From NCBI GenBank assembly GCA_022843025.1, contig JALHOL010000006.1, positions 186,001 through 250,000 of the forward strand: a stretch of DNA of 64,000 bases, written 5' to 3'. This document shows, in pieces, positions 53,706 through 62,058 of the stretch; position 1 is the first letter of the stretch, and the number at the start of each line of letters is the position of its first letter. Under the pieces are notes generated by a model, which made no database searches, had not been told where the DNA came from, and worked only from the letters and a program-made list of their open reading frames with translations. The DNA comes from Paracoccaceae bacterium. Lineage in GTDB: Bacteria; Pseudomonadota; Alphaproteobacteria; Rhodobacterales; Rhodobacteraceae. A program made the translations under genes and the position numbers.

Positions 53706-55511
53706 ATGTCGCTGCACCCCACCATTGCCCGCGTCACGGATCGCATTCGCGCCCGCTCGGCCGATAGCCGCGGCCTCTATCTGGAACGGCTGGCCAAGGC
53801 CGCGACGGACGGCCCCGCGCGCGGGCATCTGGCCTGCGGAAATCAGGCCCATGCCTATGCCGCGATGGGCGATGACAAGGCTGCGCTTGCCGCCGGCCGC
53901 GCCCCGAATATCGGCATCGTCACTGCGTATAACGATATGCTCTCGGCCCATCAGCCGTTTGAAACCTACCCCACCCTGATCCGCGCAGCCGCCCGCAAGG
54001 CTGGCGCCACGGCGCAGGTGGCGGGCGGCGTTCCCGCCATGTGCGATGGCGTGACGCAGGGCCAGCCGGGGATGGAACTGTCGCTCTTTTCCCGCGACGT
54101 GATCGCGCTGGCGGCTGGCGTGGCCATGTCGCATAACACCTTTGACGCGGCGCTCTATCTGGGCGTCTGTGACAAGATCGTTCCCGGCTTGATCATCGCC
54201 GCCTCTACCTTCGGCCATGTGCCTGCGATCTTTGTCCCTGCCGGCCCCATGACATCGGGCCTGCCCAATGACGAAAAATCCCGCGTCCGCAATGCCTATG
54301 CGGCGGGCGAAATTGGCCGCGATCAGCTGATGGCGGCGGAAATGGCTTCTTACCACGGCCCCGGCACCTGCACCTTCTACGGCACGGCCAATACCAACCA
54401 GATGCTGATGGAATTCATGGGCCTGCACCTGCCGGGTGCCTCTTTCGTCAACCCCGGCACCCCCCTGCGTGACGCGCTGACAACGGCGGCTGTCGAACGG
54501 GTGGCCCAGATCACCGCGCTCGGCAATGATTTCCGCCCCGCAGGCGAAATCCTCGATGAACGCGCCTATGTGAACGGCCTCGTGGGCCTGATGGCGACGG
54601 GCGGGTCCACCAACCTTGTGCTGCACCTGCCTGCCATGGCCCGCGCCTCGGGCGTGATCCTCGACCTGCAAGACTTCGCCGATATTTCCGAAGTCGTCCC
54701 GCTGATGGCCAAGGTCTATCCCAACGGTCTGGCCGATGTGAACCATTTCCACGCGGCGGGCGGCTTGTCCTACATGATCGGCCAGCTTCTTGACGCAGGC
54801 CTTCTGCATCCCGATGCCAAGACGGTGGCAGGCGACGGCCTGTCGCTCTACCGGCAGGAACCCAAGCTCAAGGATGGCAAGCTTGCTTGGGAAGATGGTG
54901 CCAACGCCACCCTGAATGACAGGATCCTGCGCCCCGCCACCGATCCTTTCCAACCCTCGGGCGGGCTGAAGCAGCTGACGGGCAATCTGGGCCGCGGCGT
55001 GATCAAGGTCTCCTCCGTCGCGCCCGATCGCCACGTCATCGAAGCCCCCGCCCGCATCTTCCACGATCAGAATGATGTGAAGGCCGCCTTCAAGCGTGGC
55101 GAGTTCACCTCCGACTGCGTCGTCGTCGTCCGCTTCCAGGGCCCGCAGGCCAACGGGATGCCGGAACTGCACTCGCTCACCCCCACGCTCTCGGTCCTGC
55201 AGGATCGCGGCCTGCGCGTGGCACTGGTCACCGATGGCCGCATGTCGGGCGCATCGGGCAAGGTGCCCGCCGCCATCCATGTCTCGCCCGAAGCCGCAAC
55301 CGGCGGCCCGCTCGCCAAACTGCGCGACGGCGACATCATCCGTCTGGATGCCGATGCCGGCACCCTGACGGTCCTCGCCCCGGATTTCGACAGCCGGACC
55401 CCGATCACCGCCGATCTCTCCGCCAACAGCTTCGGCATCGGGCGCGAATTGTTCGAAGCCTTCCGCCGCACTGTCGGCCCCGCCGAAACAGGTGGCGCAG
55501 TCGTCGTATGA
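53706..55511 (+). CDS. edd: Phosphogluconate dehydratase
   Basis: 601 residues of the IlvD/Edd family. It converts 6-phosphogluconate to KDPG, the first step of the Entner-Doudoroff pathway. Cluster-binding cysteines are in [16 protein letters not shown] and [11 protein letters not shown], and [15 protein letters not shown] is a family motif. The GAGGAG site is close to the ATG. It is followed by eda, separated by a dispersed repeat with a hairpin. Confidence 0.95.
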   Translation: MSLHPTIARVTDRIRARSADSRGLYLERLAKAATDGPARGHLACGNQAHAYAAMGDDKAALAAGRAPNIGIVTAYNDMLSAHQPFETYPTLIRAAARKAGATAQVAGGVPAMCDGVTQGQPGMELSLFSRDVIALAAGVAMSHNTFDAALYLGVCDKIVPGLIIAASTFGHVPAIFVPAGPMTSGLPNDEKSRVRNAYAAGEIGRDQLMAAEMASYHGPGTCTFYGTANTNQMLMEFMGLHLPGASFVNPGTPLRDALTTAAVERVAQITALGNDFRPAGEILDERAYVNGLVGLMATGGSTNLVLHLPAMARASGVILDLQDFADISEVVPLMAKVYPNGLADVNHFHAAGGLSYMIGQLLDAGLLHPDAKTVAGDGLSLYRQEPKLKDGKLAWEDGANATLNDRILRPATDPFQPSGGLKQLTGNLGRGVIKVSSVAPDRHVIEAPARIFHDQNDVKAAFKRGEFTSDCVVVVRFQGPQANGMPELHSLTPTLSVLQDRGLRVALVTDGRMSGASGKVPAAIHVSPEAATGGPLAKLRDGDIIRLDADAGTLTVLAPDFDSRTPITADLSANSFGIGRELFEAFRRTVGPAETGGAVVV

Positions 55512-55524
55512 TTGCCCACCTATA

Positions 55525-55575
55525 TCTTCTCTGCTGAAATATCCTGCGGGGGTCCGGGGGCGCAAAGCCCCCGGG
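55525..55575 (+). repeat. Dispersed repeat with GC hairpin between edd and eda
   Basis: TCTTCTCTGCTGAAATATCC (55525-55544) is followed by GCGGGGGT and a perfect CCGGGGGC-GCAAA-GCCCCCGG hairpin (55554-55574). It starts 13 bp after edd and may attenuate eda. Confidence 0.75.
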
Positions 55576-55610
55576 TCTCTCCGCCAAACGACCGACCAAG
55601 GACCCTGCCC

Positions 55611-56252
55611 ATGACCCCCGCCGAACAATCCGCCGCCAGCCTCAAGGTTTGCCAGCTTGCCCCCGTCGTCCCGGTTCTGGTGATCGACGATCTGGTCCAT
55701 GCCGCACCCCTCGCCCGCGCGCTGGTCGCAGGCGGACTGCCCGCGCTGGAGGTCACGCTGCGCACCCCGGTCGCACTTGATGCGATCCGCGCCATGGCCG
55801 ATGTCGAAGGCGGCATGGTCGGCGCAGGCACCCTGCTGACACCTGCCGATGTGAAAGCCGCCAAAAAAGCGGGTGCCACCTTCGGCGTCTCGCCCGGTGC
55901 CACGGATGCGCTGATCAAGGCCTGCGAGGATGAAGGCCTTCCCCTTCTCCCCGGTGCCGTCACCGCCACCGAAATCATGGTCCTCTTGGAACGCGGCTAT
56001 ACGGTGCAGAAATTCTTTCCCGCCGAACAGTCGGGCGGCGCGGCCTTCCTCAAATCCATCGGATCGCCCATCCCGCAGGTAAAATTCTGCCCCACCGGCG
56101 GCATCAGCCTGAAGAACGCGTCAGATTACCTGTCACTGAAGAACATCCTCTGCGTCGGCGGCTCCTGGGTCGCCCCGAAAGAGGCGATGGCCGCGGGCGA
56201 CTGGGCTGCTATCACCCGTCTCGCCGCCGAGGCGCGCGCCTTGCGCGCCTGA
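55611..56252 (+). CDS. eda: KDPG aldolase (2-keto-3-deoxy-6-phosphogluconate aldolase)
   Basis: 213 residues of the KDPG/KHG aldolase TIM barrel. It splits KDPG into pyruvate and glyceraldehyde-3-phosphate. The active-site elements are [19 protein letters not shown], the Schiff-base Lys in [12 protein letters not shown] and [14 protein letters not shown] lies eight bases before the ATG. It makes, with edd, a complete Entner-Doudoroff pair. Confidence 0.95.
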   Translation: MTPAEQSAASLKVCQLAPVVPVLVIDDLVHAAPLARALVAGGLPALEVTLRTPVALDAIRAMADVEGGMVGAGTLLTPADVKAAKKAGATFGVSPGATDALIKACEDEGLPLLPGAVTATEIMVLLERGYTVQKFFPAEQSGGAAFLKSIGSPIPQVKFCPTGGISLKNASDYLSLKNILCVGGSWVAPKEAMAAGDWAAITRLAAEARALRA

Positions 56253-56320
56253 TTGCAGACTTGCCCGACTCCCCCCAAGGGCGCAAAGTGACTGTGTCGC
56301 GCATCTCGGGGGGGAACACG

Positions 56321-56782
56321 GTGACAGGGCCCAGCATCCAGACCTGCCTCTGGTTCGACGATCAGGCCGAAGAGGCCGCGTCGTGCTATGTCACGCTGCT
56401 GCCGGGGTCCAAGATCATCCAGACCTTTCCCCGCCGCGGGGCCGAGGGGGTCTTCCTCGTCCATCTCTCGCTCCTTGGTCACCGCTACAGCTTCCTCAAT
56501 GGCGGTGCGCATTACCGCCTCACCCCCGCCGCCTCGATCGAAGTGCATCTCGATACTCAGTCCGAGGTCGATCTCCTGTGGCACGCGCTGTTGCAGGGCG
56601 GCACCGCCCAGCGCTGCGGCTGGCTGGTGGATCGCTTTGGCGTCAGCTGGCAAATCATTCCACGCAGCCTGATCCGCCTGATGCAGACAGGCGACGCCGC
56701 ACAGGCCGCCCGCGTGACCGAAGCGATGATGGATATGGTCAAACTCGACGGCCCCGCGCTCGAGGCCGCCGCGCGCGGCTAG
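56321..56782 (+). CDS. VOC family protein (PhnB-like)
   Basis: About 153 residues with the start SIQTCLWFDDQAEEAASCYV of the PhnB / 3-demethylubiquinone-9-methyltransferase-like glyoxalase fold family. Function is unknown. I place the start at a GTG (56321), preceded by a G-rich site seven bases upstream; GTG at 56288 or an earlier frame opening are alternatives. The TAG stop is followed with no gap by a REP-like hairpin. It follows eda by 68 bp on the same strand. Confidence 0.72.
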   Translation: MTGPSIQTCLWFDDQAEEAASCYVTLLPGSKIIQTFPRRGAEGVFLVHLSLLGHRYSFLNGGAHYRLTPAASIEVHLDTQSEVDLLWHALLQGGTAQRCGWLVDRFGVSWQIIPRSLIRLMQTGDAAQAARVTEAMMDMVKLDGPALEAAARG

Positions 56783-56932
56783 GCGATTTTTGACGCAAAA
56801 ATCGCGCAAAATTCTGACACAGAATTTTGTGCACCTAGACCGATGCGATCCGAAAAACCTTCTCTCTCTGAACGACTGACGCTATCCGAAATCTGCGTCA
56901 GATTTCGGCGCGATTTTTGTGTCAAAAATCGC
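56783..56932. repeat. Hairpin pairs abutting stop codons on both sides (REP-like)
   Basis: Four perfect 10-bp hairpins: 56783-56805 (GCGATTTTTG, loop ACG), 56807-56829 (CAAAATTCTG, loop ACA), 56886-56908 (CCGAAATCTG, loop CGT) and 56910-56932 (GCGATTTTTG, loop TGT). The left outer hairpin starts at the first base after the VOC stop codon and the right outer one ends at the base before the 95-aa gene's stop. The middle (56830-56885) has no gene. Confidence 0.9.
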
Positions 56933-57220
56933 TTACGCGCCGCCGACCCGCGCCGCGCGCCCGCCGCGCCGCTTGGGTGCGTCGGGCGTCATCAGCCCGT
57001 CCTTCAGCACCGCCGACATCGGATGATCCGGCGCGCCCAGCGCATATTCTGCCATCAGGGTGCGCACGGCATCCTTGATGGGCGCATCCACCGGCAGGCT
57101 CAGCGCCCAATCAACAAAGATCGACCGGCATTCCCCCGCCGTGATCCCGTCAATCCGATAGCTTTCCCGCACCAACCCCTTGGGGTCCGCCTCACTCAAC
57201 AGCACTGCCCGTCTCCCCAT
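56933..57220 (-). CDS. Conserved-looking 95-aa protein of unknown function, downstream of glnE
   Basis: 95 residues: SEADPKGLVRESYRIDGITA near the start, ECRSIFVDWALSLP, and a basic tail (KRRGGRAARVGGA). I recall similar unnamed proteins in this family but no name or function. The ATG overlaps the end of glnE by 29 bp, implying co-translation with the nitrogen-regulation enzyme. A REP-like hairpin starts at its TAA stop. Confidence 0.6.
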   Translation of the reverse strand: MGRRAVLLSEADPKGLVRESYRIDGITAGECRSIFVDWALSLPVDAPIKDAVRTLMAEYALGAPDHPMSAVLKDGLMTPDAPKRRGGRAARVGGA

Positions 57221-60035
57221 GCCCCGCCCCCTGCGCGCCTTTCGGCATCTGGGTCACAATCACCGCTTCGGCAAGCCCCGCCACCGCCTCAAGCCGGTCC
57301 GACAGCGCCGCTGCCGATGTCTCGCCCGTCTCGCGCAGCAAAAAGGCACAGGCCCCTTCACCCAGCTTCGCCGGATCCAGCGCCCCGTCCGTGATCAGCC
57401 GTGTCCCCGCCTGCAAACGCCACATCAACCTGTAGGCCTCCAGCAGGCCTGTCGCGTCGGAATCCGACAGAATACCGCCCTTTCGCCCCGCCTCGATCTG
57501 CCGTTCCACCCCGCGCGCGGGCGATCCGCTCAGCAAAGCCGCCATCTCGGCCAGCAATTCGATGTCCATCAACCGCCCGGGTCCGTTCTTGGCCTCCCAC
57601 TGCCCGCGCGCGGGCTTGGCCACCGCCAGCCGTGCCCGCATCTCGGCCACCTCCTTGCGCACCCCGGCCCCCTTGCCCTTGGCCAGCAGCAGATCGCGCC
57701 GGAACGCCTCGACCTCGGCCATCAGCACCGCCGCGCCCACCAAAGGCCGCGCCCGCGTCAGCGCCAGATGTTCCCAAGTCCAGGCCTCCGTCTCCTGATA
57801 GCTGGTGAAAGACTGGATCGAGGTCGCCACCGGCCCCCCGCGCCCGCTTGGGCGCAGCCGCATGTCCACCTCGTAAAGCCGCCCCTCCGGCATCTGCGCC
57901 GTCAGCGCCGTGACAAGCGCCTGTGTCAGCCGCGCATAATAGGCCCGCGTCGCCAGCGGGCGGGGCCCGTCGGATGTCTCTACCCCTTCGGCATCATAGA
58001 TCACGATCAGGTCAAGGTCGGACCCCGCATTCAACCGCGCCGCCCCCAGCGACCCCATCCCGATCACCACCGCCCCCCGCCCCGGCAGCGGCCCATGCTT
58101 GCGCGTAAACTCGGCACAGACCACCGGCCACAGCGCGGCAATCACCGCATCCGCCAGATCGGCATAGTGCTTGGCCGCCTCAAAGGCATCAACCAGCCCG
58201 CGCAGATGATGCACCCCCACCCGGAAATGCCATTCCTTCATCACCCGCCGCGCCGCATCCAGCTTGCGCTCGTAATCCGCCGTCTCGGCCATAGCCCTGC
58301 CCAGCGCTTCGGCCAGCGGCCCCACCCCCGGCCAAGGCGCAAAGAACGACCCGCCGATCACCGCATCCAGCACGCCCGCATTGCGCGACAGATACCGCGC
58401 CAGCGCGGGCGAGGTGCCGGCCACGTCGATGATCAGATCAATCAGCGCCGGATTGGCCTCGAACAGCGAAAACAACTGCACACCGGCCGGCAGCCCCGCC
58501 AGAAACCCGTCCAGCGCCACCAGCGCCTCATCCGGGTTCGCCGCCCGCATCAGTCGTTTCAGCAGCACCGGTCGCAAGCGGCGAAAGATGCCCTGCGCCC
58601 GCTCCGACCGCAGCGCCGGATAGTGCGACCACCCCTCGACAATCGCCCGCGCGCTATCTGACAGCGCAGGCAGCGCTTCCACCTCACCGGGGGCAAAGAA
58701 CCCCTCGGTCAGCCCATCCGTCCGCGCCAATCGGTCCAGCAGGCCCACCCGGAACGCCGCCTCCTCCTGCCCGCAAAAGGCCGCGATCCGCGCCACACCT
58801 TCCGCCGTCACCGGCATGTCATGGGTCTGCGCGTCACCCACCATCTGCAACCGATGCTCCACCTCGCGATGTGCACGGTAAAGCGCGGTCAGGTCATCGG
58901 CCACCTCGGCAGGGATCCAGCCCTTTGCCGCCAGCGCCGCCAAACTTCCCACTGTCGTTCTGTCCCGTAGGTCCGGATCGCGCCCCCCCGCAATCAGCTG
59001 GCGGGTCTGGGTAAAGAACTCGATCTCCCGTATCCCCCCCTGCCCCAGCTTCATGTTGTGCCCCTCCACCGTCAGGGGCCGGTTCAACTGCCGATGCTCA
59101 CGGATCCGCAGCCGCATGTCATGCGCATCCTGAATGGCCGCGTAATCCAGATGCTTGCGCCAGACAAAGGGCGTCAGCGCCTTAAGGAACCGCTCCCCTG
59201 CCACAAGATCGCCCCCACAGGGCCGCGCCTTGATATAGGCCGCCCGCTCCCAGGTCCGGCCCACGCTTTCATAGTAACTCTCTGCTGCCGCCATTGATAT
59301 GCAGACCGGCGTCACCGCCGCATCGGGCCGCAGCCGCAGATCGGTGCGGAACACATAGCCCCCCGCCGTCAGATCGCTCAGCAGCGCCGCCATCTTGCGC
59401 GTCACCCGGATGAACGCCGCCCGCGCCTCTTGGGCCGCTTCGCCATAGCGCGTCTCGTCGAACAGACAGATCAGGTCGATGTCCGAGGAATAGTTCAACT
59501 CCCCCGCCCCCATCTTCCCCATGGCCAGCGCAACCATCCCCGCCCCGGTCGCCGCATCCTCCGCCACTGCACCGGGCAGCTTGCCACGCCGGATCTCCTC
59601 GGCCACGGAGGCCCGGATCGACAGATCCACCGCCCGATCTGCCAGCCCGGTCAGCGCGCCGGTCACCGCCTCCAGCGTCCAGACCCCGCCCAGATCGCAT
59701 AGCGCAGCCAGCAGTGCCACGCGGCGCTTTGCGGTCCGCAGCGCCTCGCCCAGCGCCTCTGCCCCGGCCTCCAGCGCGGCGTCCGGGGCGGCCAGCAGGT
59801 CCGCCAGCACCGTTTCTGGTGCCTCGGCCAGTGCCGCGCGCAGCCACGCCGCCTCGCGCGTCATAAGTCCCTTCAGATAGGGGCTGCATCCCGCCGTCCC
59901 CCCGATCAGCCCCGCCACCTCGGGCGGCAGGTCGGCAAAAGCGCGCGCCGCATCCCGCCCCGCCTCGGCGTCAAAGGCAATTGGCGAACGGCGCAGGCGG
60001 GCGGCAAAGGCAGCAGGTGCAGGATCACGGGTCAT
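57192..60035 (-). CDS. glnE: Glutamine synthetase adenylyltransferase / adenylyl-removing enzyme
   Basis: 947 residues with two tandem nucleotidyltransferase halves, the GlnE layout. The N-terminal active site is in AMGKMGAGELNYSSDIDLIC and the C-terminal one in VIGMGSLGAARLNAGSDLDL. It switches glutamine synthetase activity by adenylylation and de-adenylylation under PII control. The ATG at 60035 is the first that keeps family-like sequence; the frame continues upstream into the divergent region without it. Last residues overlap the next gene. Confidence 0.95.
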   Translation of the reverse strand: MTRDPAPAAFAARLRRSPIAFDAEAGRDAARAFADLPPEVAGLIGGTAGCSPYLKGLMTREAAWLRAALAEAPETVLADLLAAPDAALEAGAEALGEALRTAKRRVALLAALCDLGGVWTLEAVTGALTGLADRAVDLSIRASVAEEIRRGKLPGAVAEDAATGAGMVALAMGKMGAGELNYSSDIDLICLFDETRYGEAAQEARAAFIRVTRKMAALLSDLTAGGYVFRTDLRLRPDAAVTPVCISMAAAESYYESVGRTWERAAYIKARPCGGDLVAGERFLKALTPFVWRKHLDYAAIQDAHDMRLRIREHRQLNRPLTVEGHNMKLGQGGIREIEFFTQTRQLIAGGRDPDLRDRTTVGSLAALAAKGWIPAEVADDLTALYRAHREVEHRLQMVGDAQTHDMPVTAEGVARIAAFCGQEEAAFRVGLLDRLARTDGLTEGFFAPGEVEALPALSDSARAIVEGWSHYPALRSERAQGIFRRLRPVLLKRLMRAANPDEALVALDGFLAGLPAGVQLFSLFEANPALIDLIIDVAGTSPALARYLSRNAGVLDAVIGGSFFAPWPGVGPLAEALGRAMAETADYERKLDAARRVMKEWHFRVGVHHLRGLVDAFEAAKHYADLADAVIAALWPVVCAEFTRKHGPLPGRGAVVIGMGSLGAARLNAGSDLDLIVIYDAEGVETSDGPRPLATRAYYARLTQALVTALTAQMPEGRLYEVDMRLRPSGRGGPVATSIQSFTSYQETEAWTWEHLALTRARPLVGAAVLMAEVEAFRRDLLLAKGKGAGVRKEVAEMRARLAVAKPARGQWEAKNGPGRLMDIELLAEMAALLSGSPARGVERQIEAGRKGGILSDSDATGLLEAYRLMWRLQAGTRLITDGALDPAKLGEGACAFLLRETGETSAAALSDRLEAVAGLAEAVIVTQMPKGAQGAGHGETGSAVE

Positions 60036-60149
60036 GCCGCCACCATGCGCCGCCCGCGATACGGGGTCAACGCAGGCAAAGCTGCCCCCATCTTGCCCCT
60101 GACCTCCCGCGCGCGCTACACCCCTCCCACCCCAGTCAGGACGCCCCCG

Positions 60150-60620
60150 ATGAGCAAAAGCCTCGCCCGTGTCACCGCCGCCTTGCAGACCGCAGGCCTG
60201 ACCATCACGCCCCTCGAAATGCCGTCCGAAACCCGCACCGCCCAGCAGGCCGCGACAGCCGCAGGGGTCGCCCTCGACCAGATCGTGAAATCCATCCTTT
60301 TTGCCGGGGCCAACAGCGGGCGGCTTTTCCTCTTTCTCACCGCAGGCGGCAATCAGGTGGACCCCACACGCGCCGCCACTCTGGCGGGCGAAGCTCTCGC
60401 CCGCGCCGAAATTGACGCCGTCCGCCGCATCACGGGCTTTGCCATCGGTGGCGTGGCCCCGGTCGGCCATCTGACACCACTGCCGACCTGGCTCGATCCC
60501 CGCCTGATGGATTTCCCCCTCCTCTGGGCCGCCGCTGGCACGCCGCGCCACATCTTCCCCATCACTCCGGCCGACCTGCACCGCCTCACCGGCGCCACCC
60601 TCGCCCTGTTTACCGCATAG
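60150..60620 (+). CDS. YbaK/EbsC family aminoacyl-tRNA deacylase
   Basis: 156 residues of the YbaK/prolyl-tRNA editing domain family. The conserved Lys is in DQIVKSILFAG and the family GxxP loop in FAIGGVAPVGHL. It probably hydrolyses mischarged tRNA (Cys- or Ala-tRNAPro); which one is not settled by sequence. Divergent from glnE. The ATG at 60150 is preferred over an upstream frame inside the shared promoter region. Confidence 0.85.
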   Translation: MSKSLARVTAALQTAGLTITPLEMPSETRTAQQAATAAGVALDQIVKSILFAGANSGRLFLFLTAGGNQVDPTRAATLAGEALARAEIDAVRRITGFAIGGVAPVGHLTPLPTWLDPRLMDFPLLWAAAGTPRHIFPITPADLHRLTGATLALFTA

Positions 60621-60637
60621 GGCCTACTGCCCAGCCT

Positions 60638-60693
60638 CTTCATCTTGGCCCCAAATACCCTCAGGGGGTGAATTGGCGCGCATGCGCCAAGAG
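60638..60693 (+). repeat. Dispersed repeat with GC hairpin after the ybaK-like gene
   Basis: CTTCATCTTGGCCCCAAATA then CCCTCAGGGGGTGAA, then the perfect hairpin TTGGCGC-GCAT-GCGCCAA (60673-60690) and GAGG. It joins both versions of the family: its 5' part matches 1494/43151 and its 3' part matches 6874. Confidence 0.75.
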
Positions 60694-60811
60694 GGGGCGC
60701 ACCGCCCCTGCCCGGGGCCCCGCACGCGCCGCATGGCGCGGGTGGGGAGAACAGCCTTGCGCGGGCCCTGCCCGCGCGCCGAAAGATCACCGCCAGCCCC
60801 GCCGGAATGCG

Positions 60812-60830
60812 ATGTGAATTATTTTAACAT
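60812..60830. promoter_or_regulatory. Operator-like dyad, copy 1, before the DUF2852 gene
   Basis: ATGTGAA-TTATT-TTAACAT, six of seven arm positions paired, 82 bp upstream of the start codon. Confidence 0.45.
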
Positions 60831-60870
60831 GCCCTCTTGAACGCGGCCCCTTTCCCCCTCATCTTCCCCA

Positions 60871-60889
60871 ATGTGAAAGACATTCACAT
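60871..60889. promoter_or_regulatory. Operator-like dyad, copy 2, before the DUF2852 gene
   Basis: ATGTGAA-AGACA-TTCACAT, perfect 7-bp arms with the same N5 spacing as copy 1, ending 23 bp before the ATG. The spacing differs by one from the CRP site (N7 between TGTGA and TCACA instead of N6). Confidence 0.55.
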
Positions 60890-60912
60890 CAACCTTCAAC
60901 CGGAGACCGCCG

Positions 60913-61365
60913 ATGAACAGCTTTCCCTCCGCCGCCCCCCGCGTTCCGGGCGGCCTCCTGTCCTGGCCGCGCCGCGCCGAGGCCTGGCTTGATGGCCATG
61001 GCCGCAAGGCCTGGATCACCGCCATGGTGCTGGGATTCATCTTCTTCTGGCCCGTGGGCCTCGCCCTCGTCGCCTATATGACCATGACCAACCGCTGGAG
61101 CAAAACCATGTTCGGATCGTCCTGCCGCAAGTCCAACCGTGCCGAATGGGGCGCGCATCGTGTCTACTCCTCTTCGGGCAACAGCGCCTTCGATGCCTAC
61201 AAGGCCGAAACCCTGCGCCGCCTCGAAGAAGAGCAAGCCGCCTTTGAGGGCTTCCTGAACCGTCTGCGCGAAGCCAAGGACAAGCAGGAATTCGACGCCT
61301 TCATGGATGACCGCGCCCGCAGTCCGCGCCCGGTTGCCGACATCCCGCCGCCCGCCGACGCGTGA
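60913..61365 (+). CDS. DUF2852 family membrane protein
   Basis: 150 residues. One or two membrane segments (AWITAMVLGFIFFWPVGLAL, about 33-52) are followed by a cytoplasmic helical tail (LRRLEEEQAAFEGFLNRLRE) typical of DUF2852. Function unknown. The strong CGGAGA site lies just upstream. Two identical-spaced dyads precede it. An RDD gene follows. Confidence 0.85.
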   Translation: MNSFPSAAPRVPGGLLSWPRRAEAWLDGHGRKAWITAMVLGFIFFWPVGLALVAYMTMTNRWSKTMFGSSCRKSNRAEWGAHRVYSSSGNSAFDAYKAETLRRLEEEQAAFEGFLNRLREAKDKQEFDAFMDDRARSPRPVADIPPPADA

Positions 61366-61434
61366 CCGGCCCAAACACTTGAACCGGTGGCCCGCAAGGG
61401 CCACCTCTTCCCCATCCGCCACGGAACCCCGCAC

Positions 61435-61884
61435 ATGATGTCCGACAGCCTGATCAACGCCCAGCCCGACCCCGACCGCCATGCCGAATTCTACAGCGGC
61501 GTGGCCTTCAAGCGCGGCATCGCCTGGATTGTCGACACCATCTTCGTCACGCTGATTGTGGCGCTGGTGGCCCTAGTCACCGCGCTGACCGCGCTGTTCA
61601 TCCTGCCGCTGGTCTGGCTCGCCGTGGGCTTTCTCTATCGCTGGGTCACCCTGTCGGGCAATTCCGCGACATGGGGAATGCGGCTGATGTCGATCCAGTT
61701 GCTTGATCGCTATGGCCAGCGTTTCGATGCCGCCACCGCCTTCCTGCACACGCTGGGCTATTCGCTTTCCATGGCCTTCGTGCTGCCGCAGATCCTGTCT
61801 GTCGCGCTGATGATGATCAGCCGCCGGGGCCAAGGTCTGACCGACATGGTTCTGGGCACTGTCGCCATCAACCGCGCGGCCTGA
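61435..61884 (+). CDS. RDD family membrane protein
   Basis: 149 residues. Residues 20-140 form an RDD domain: GVAFKRGIAWIVDTIFVTL (the Arg and Asp-Thr of the family) and a third hydrophobic segment. RDD proteins are small polytopic membrane proteins of mostly unknown role, some with ion transport links. It follows the DUF2852 gene by 69 bp. Two Met codons (61435 and 61438) are possible starts. Confidence 0.85.
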   Translation: MMSDSLINAQPDPDRHAEFYSGVAFKRGIAWIVDTIFVTLIVALVALVTALTALFILPLVWLAVGFLYRWVTLSGNSATWGMRLMSIQLLDRYGQRFDAATAFLHTLGYSLSMAFVLPQILSVALMMISRRGQGLTDMVLGTVAINRAA

Positions 61885-61909
61885 GTCTCTCGCACCGCTC
61901 CCAAAGCTC

Positions 61910-61952
61910 CCAAGCCCGCCACCGGCGACCTCACCGCCGAGGCGGGCCTTGG
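61910..61952 (+). terminator. Long hairpin after the RDD gene
   Basis: CCAAGCCCGCC pairs with GGCGGGCCTTGG across an inner CGGCG/CGCCG stem. It starts 26 bp after the stop codon and has no long T run. Confidence 0.5.
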
Positions 61953-62058
61953 AATTCCCCGACAATCGGCTGAAAAGGCCCGGATGATGCCGGATTCCCG
62001 GCTTGGCGGCAGGCATCGCCCTTGCTAGGGTTGTGATGGTTTCCATGATCATCCGAAG

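Larger units (their letters stand above)
60621..60912. other. Repeat-rich gap with duplicated operator
   Basis: 292 bases without a gene. Left part: dispersed repeat with hairpin (60638-60693) followed by GC-rich sequence holding weak dyads. Right part: two copies of an ATGTGAA-N5-TTMACAT dyad (60812-60830, 60871-60889) before the DUF2852 gene. Confidence 0.6.

Noticed and set aside
53670-55700. A 676-codon open frame on the minus strand
   Set aside because: Shadow of edd and the start of eda; no recognisable domain and unusual composition.
60871-60889. CRP/FNR binding site
   Set aside because: TGTGA and TCACA are separated by seven bases rather than six, and the second copy also has that spacing, so it was listed only as an unidentified dyad.
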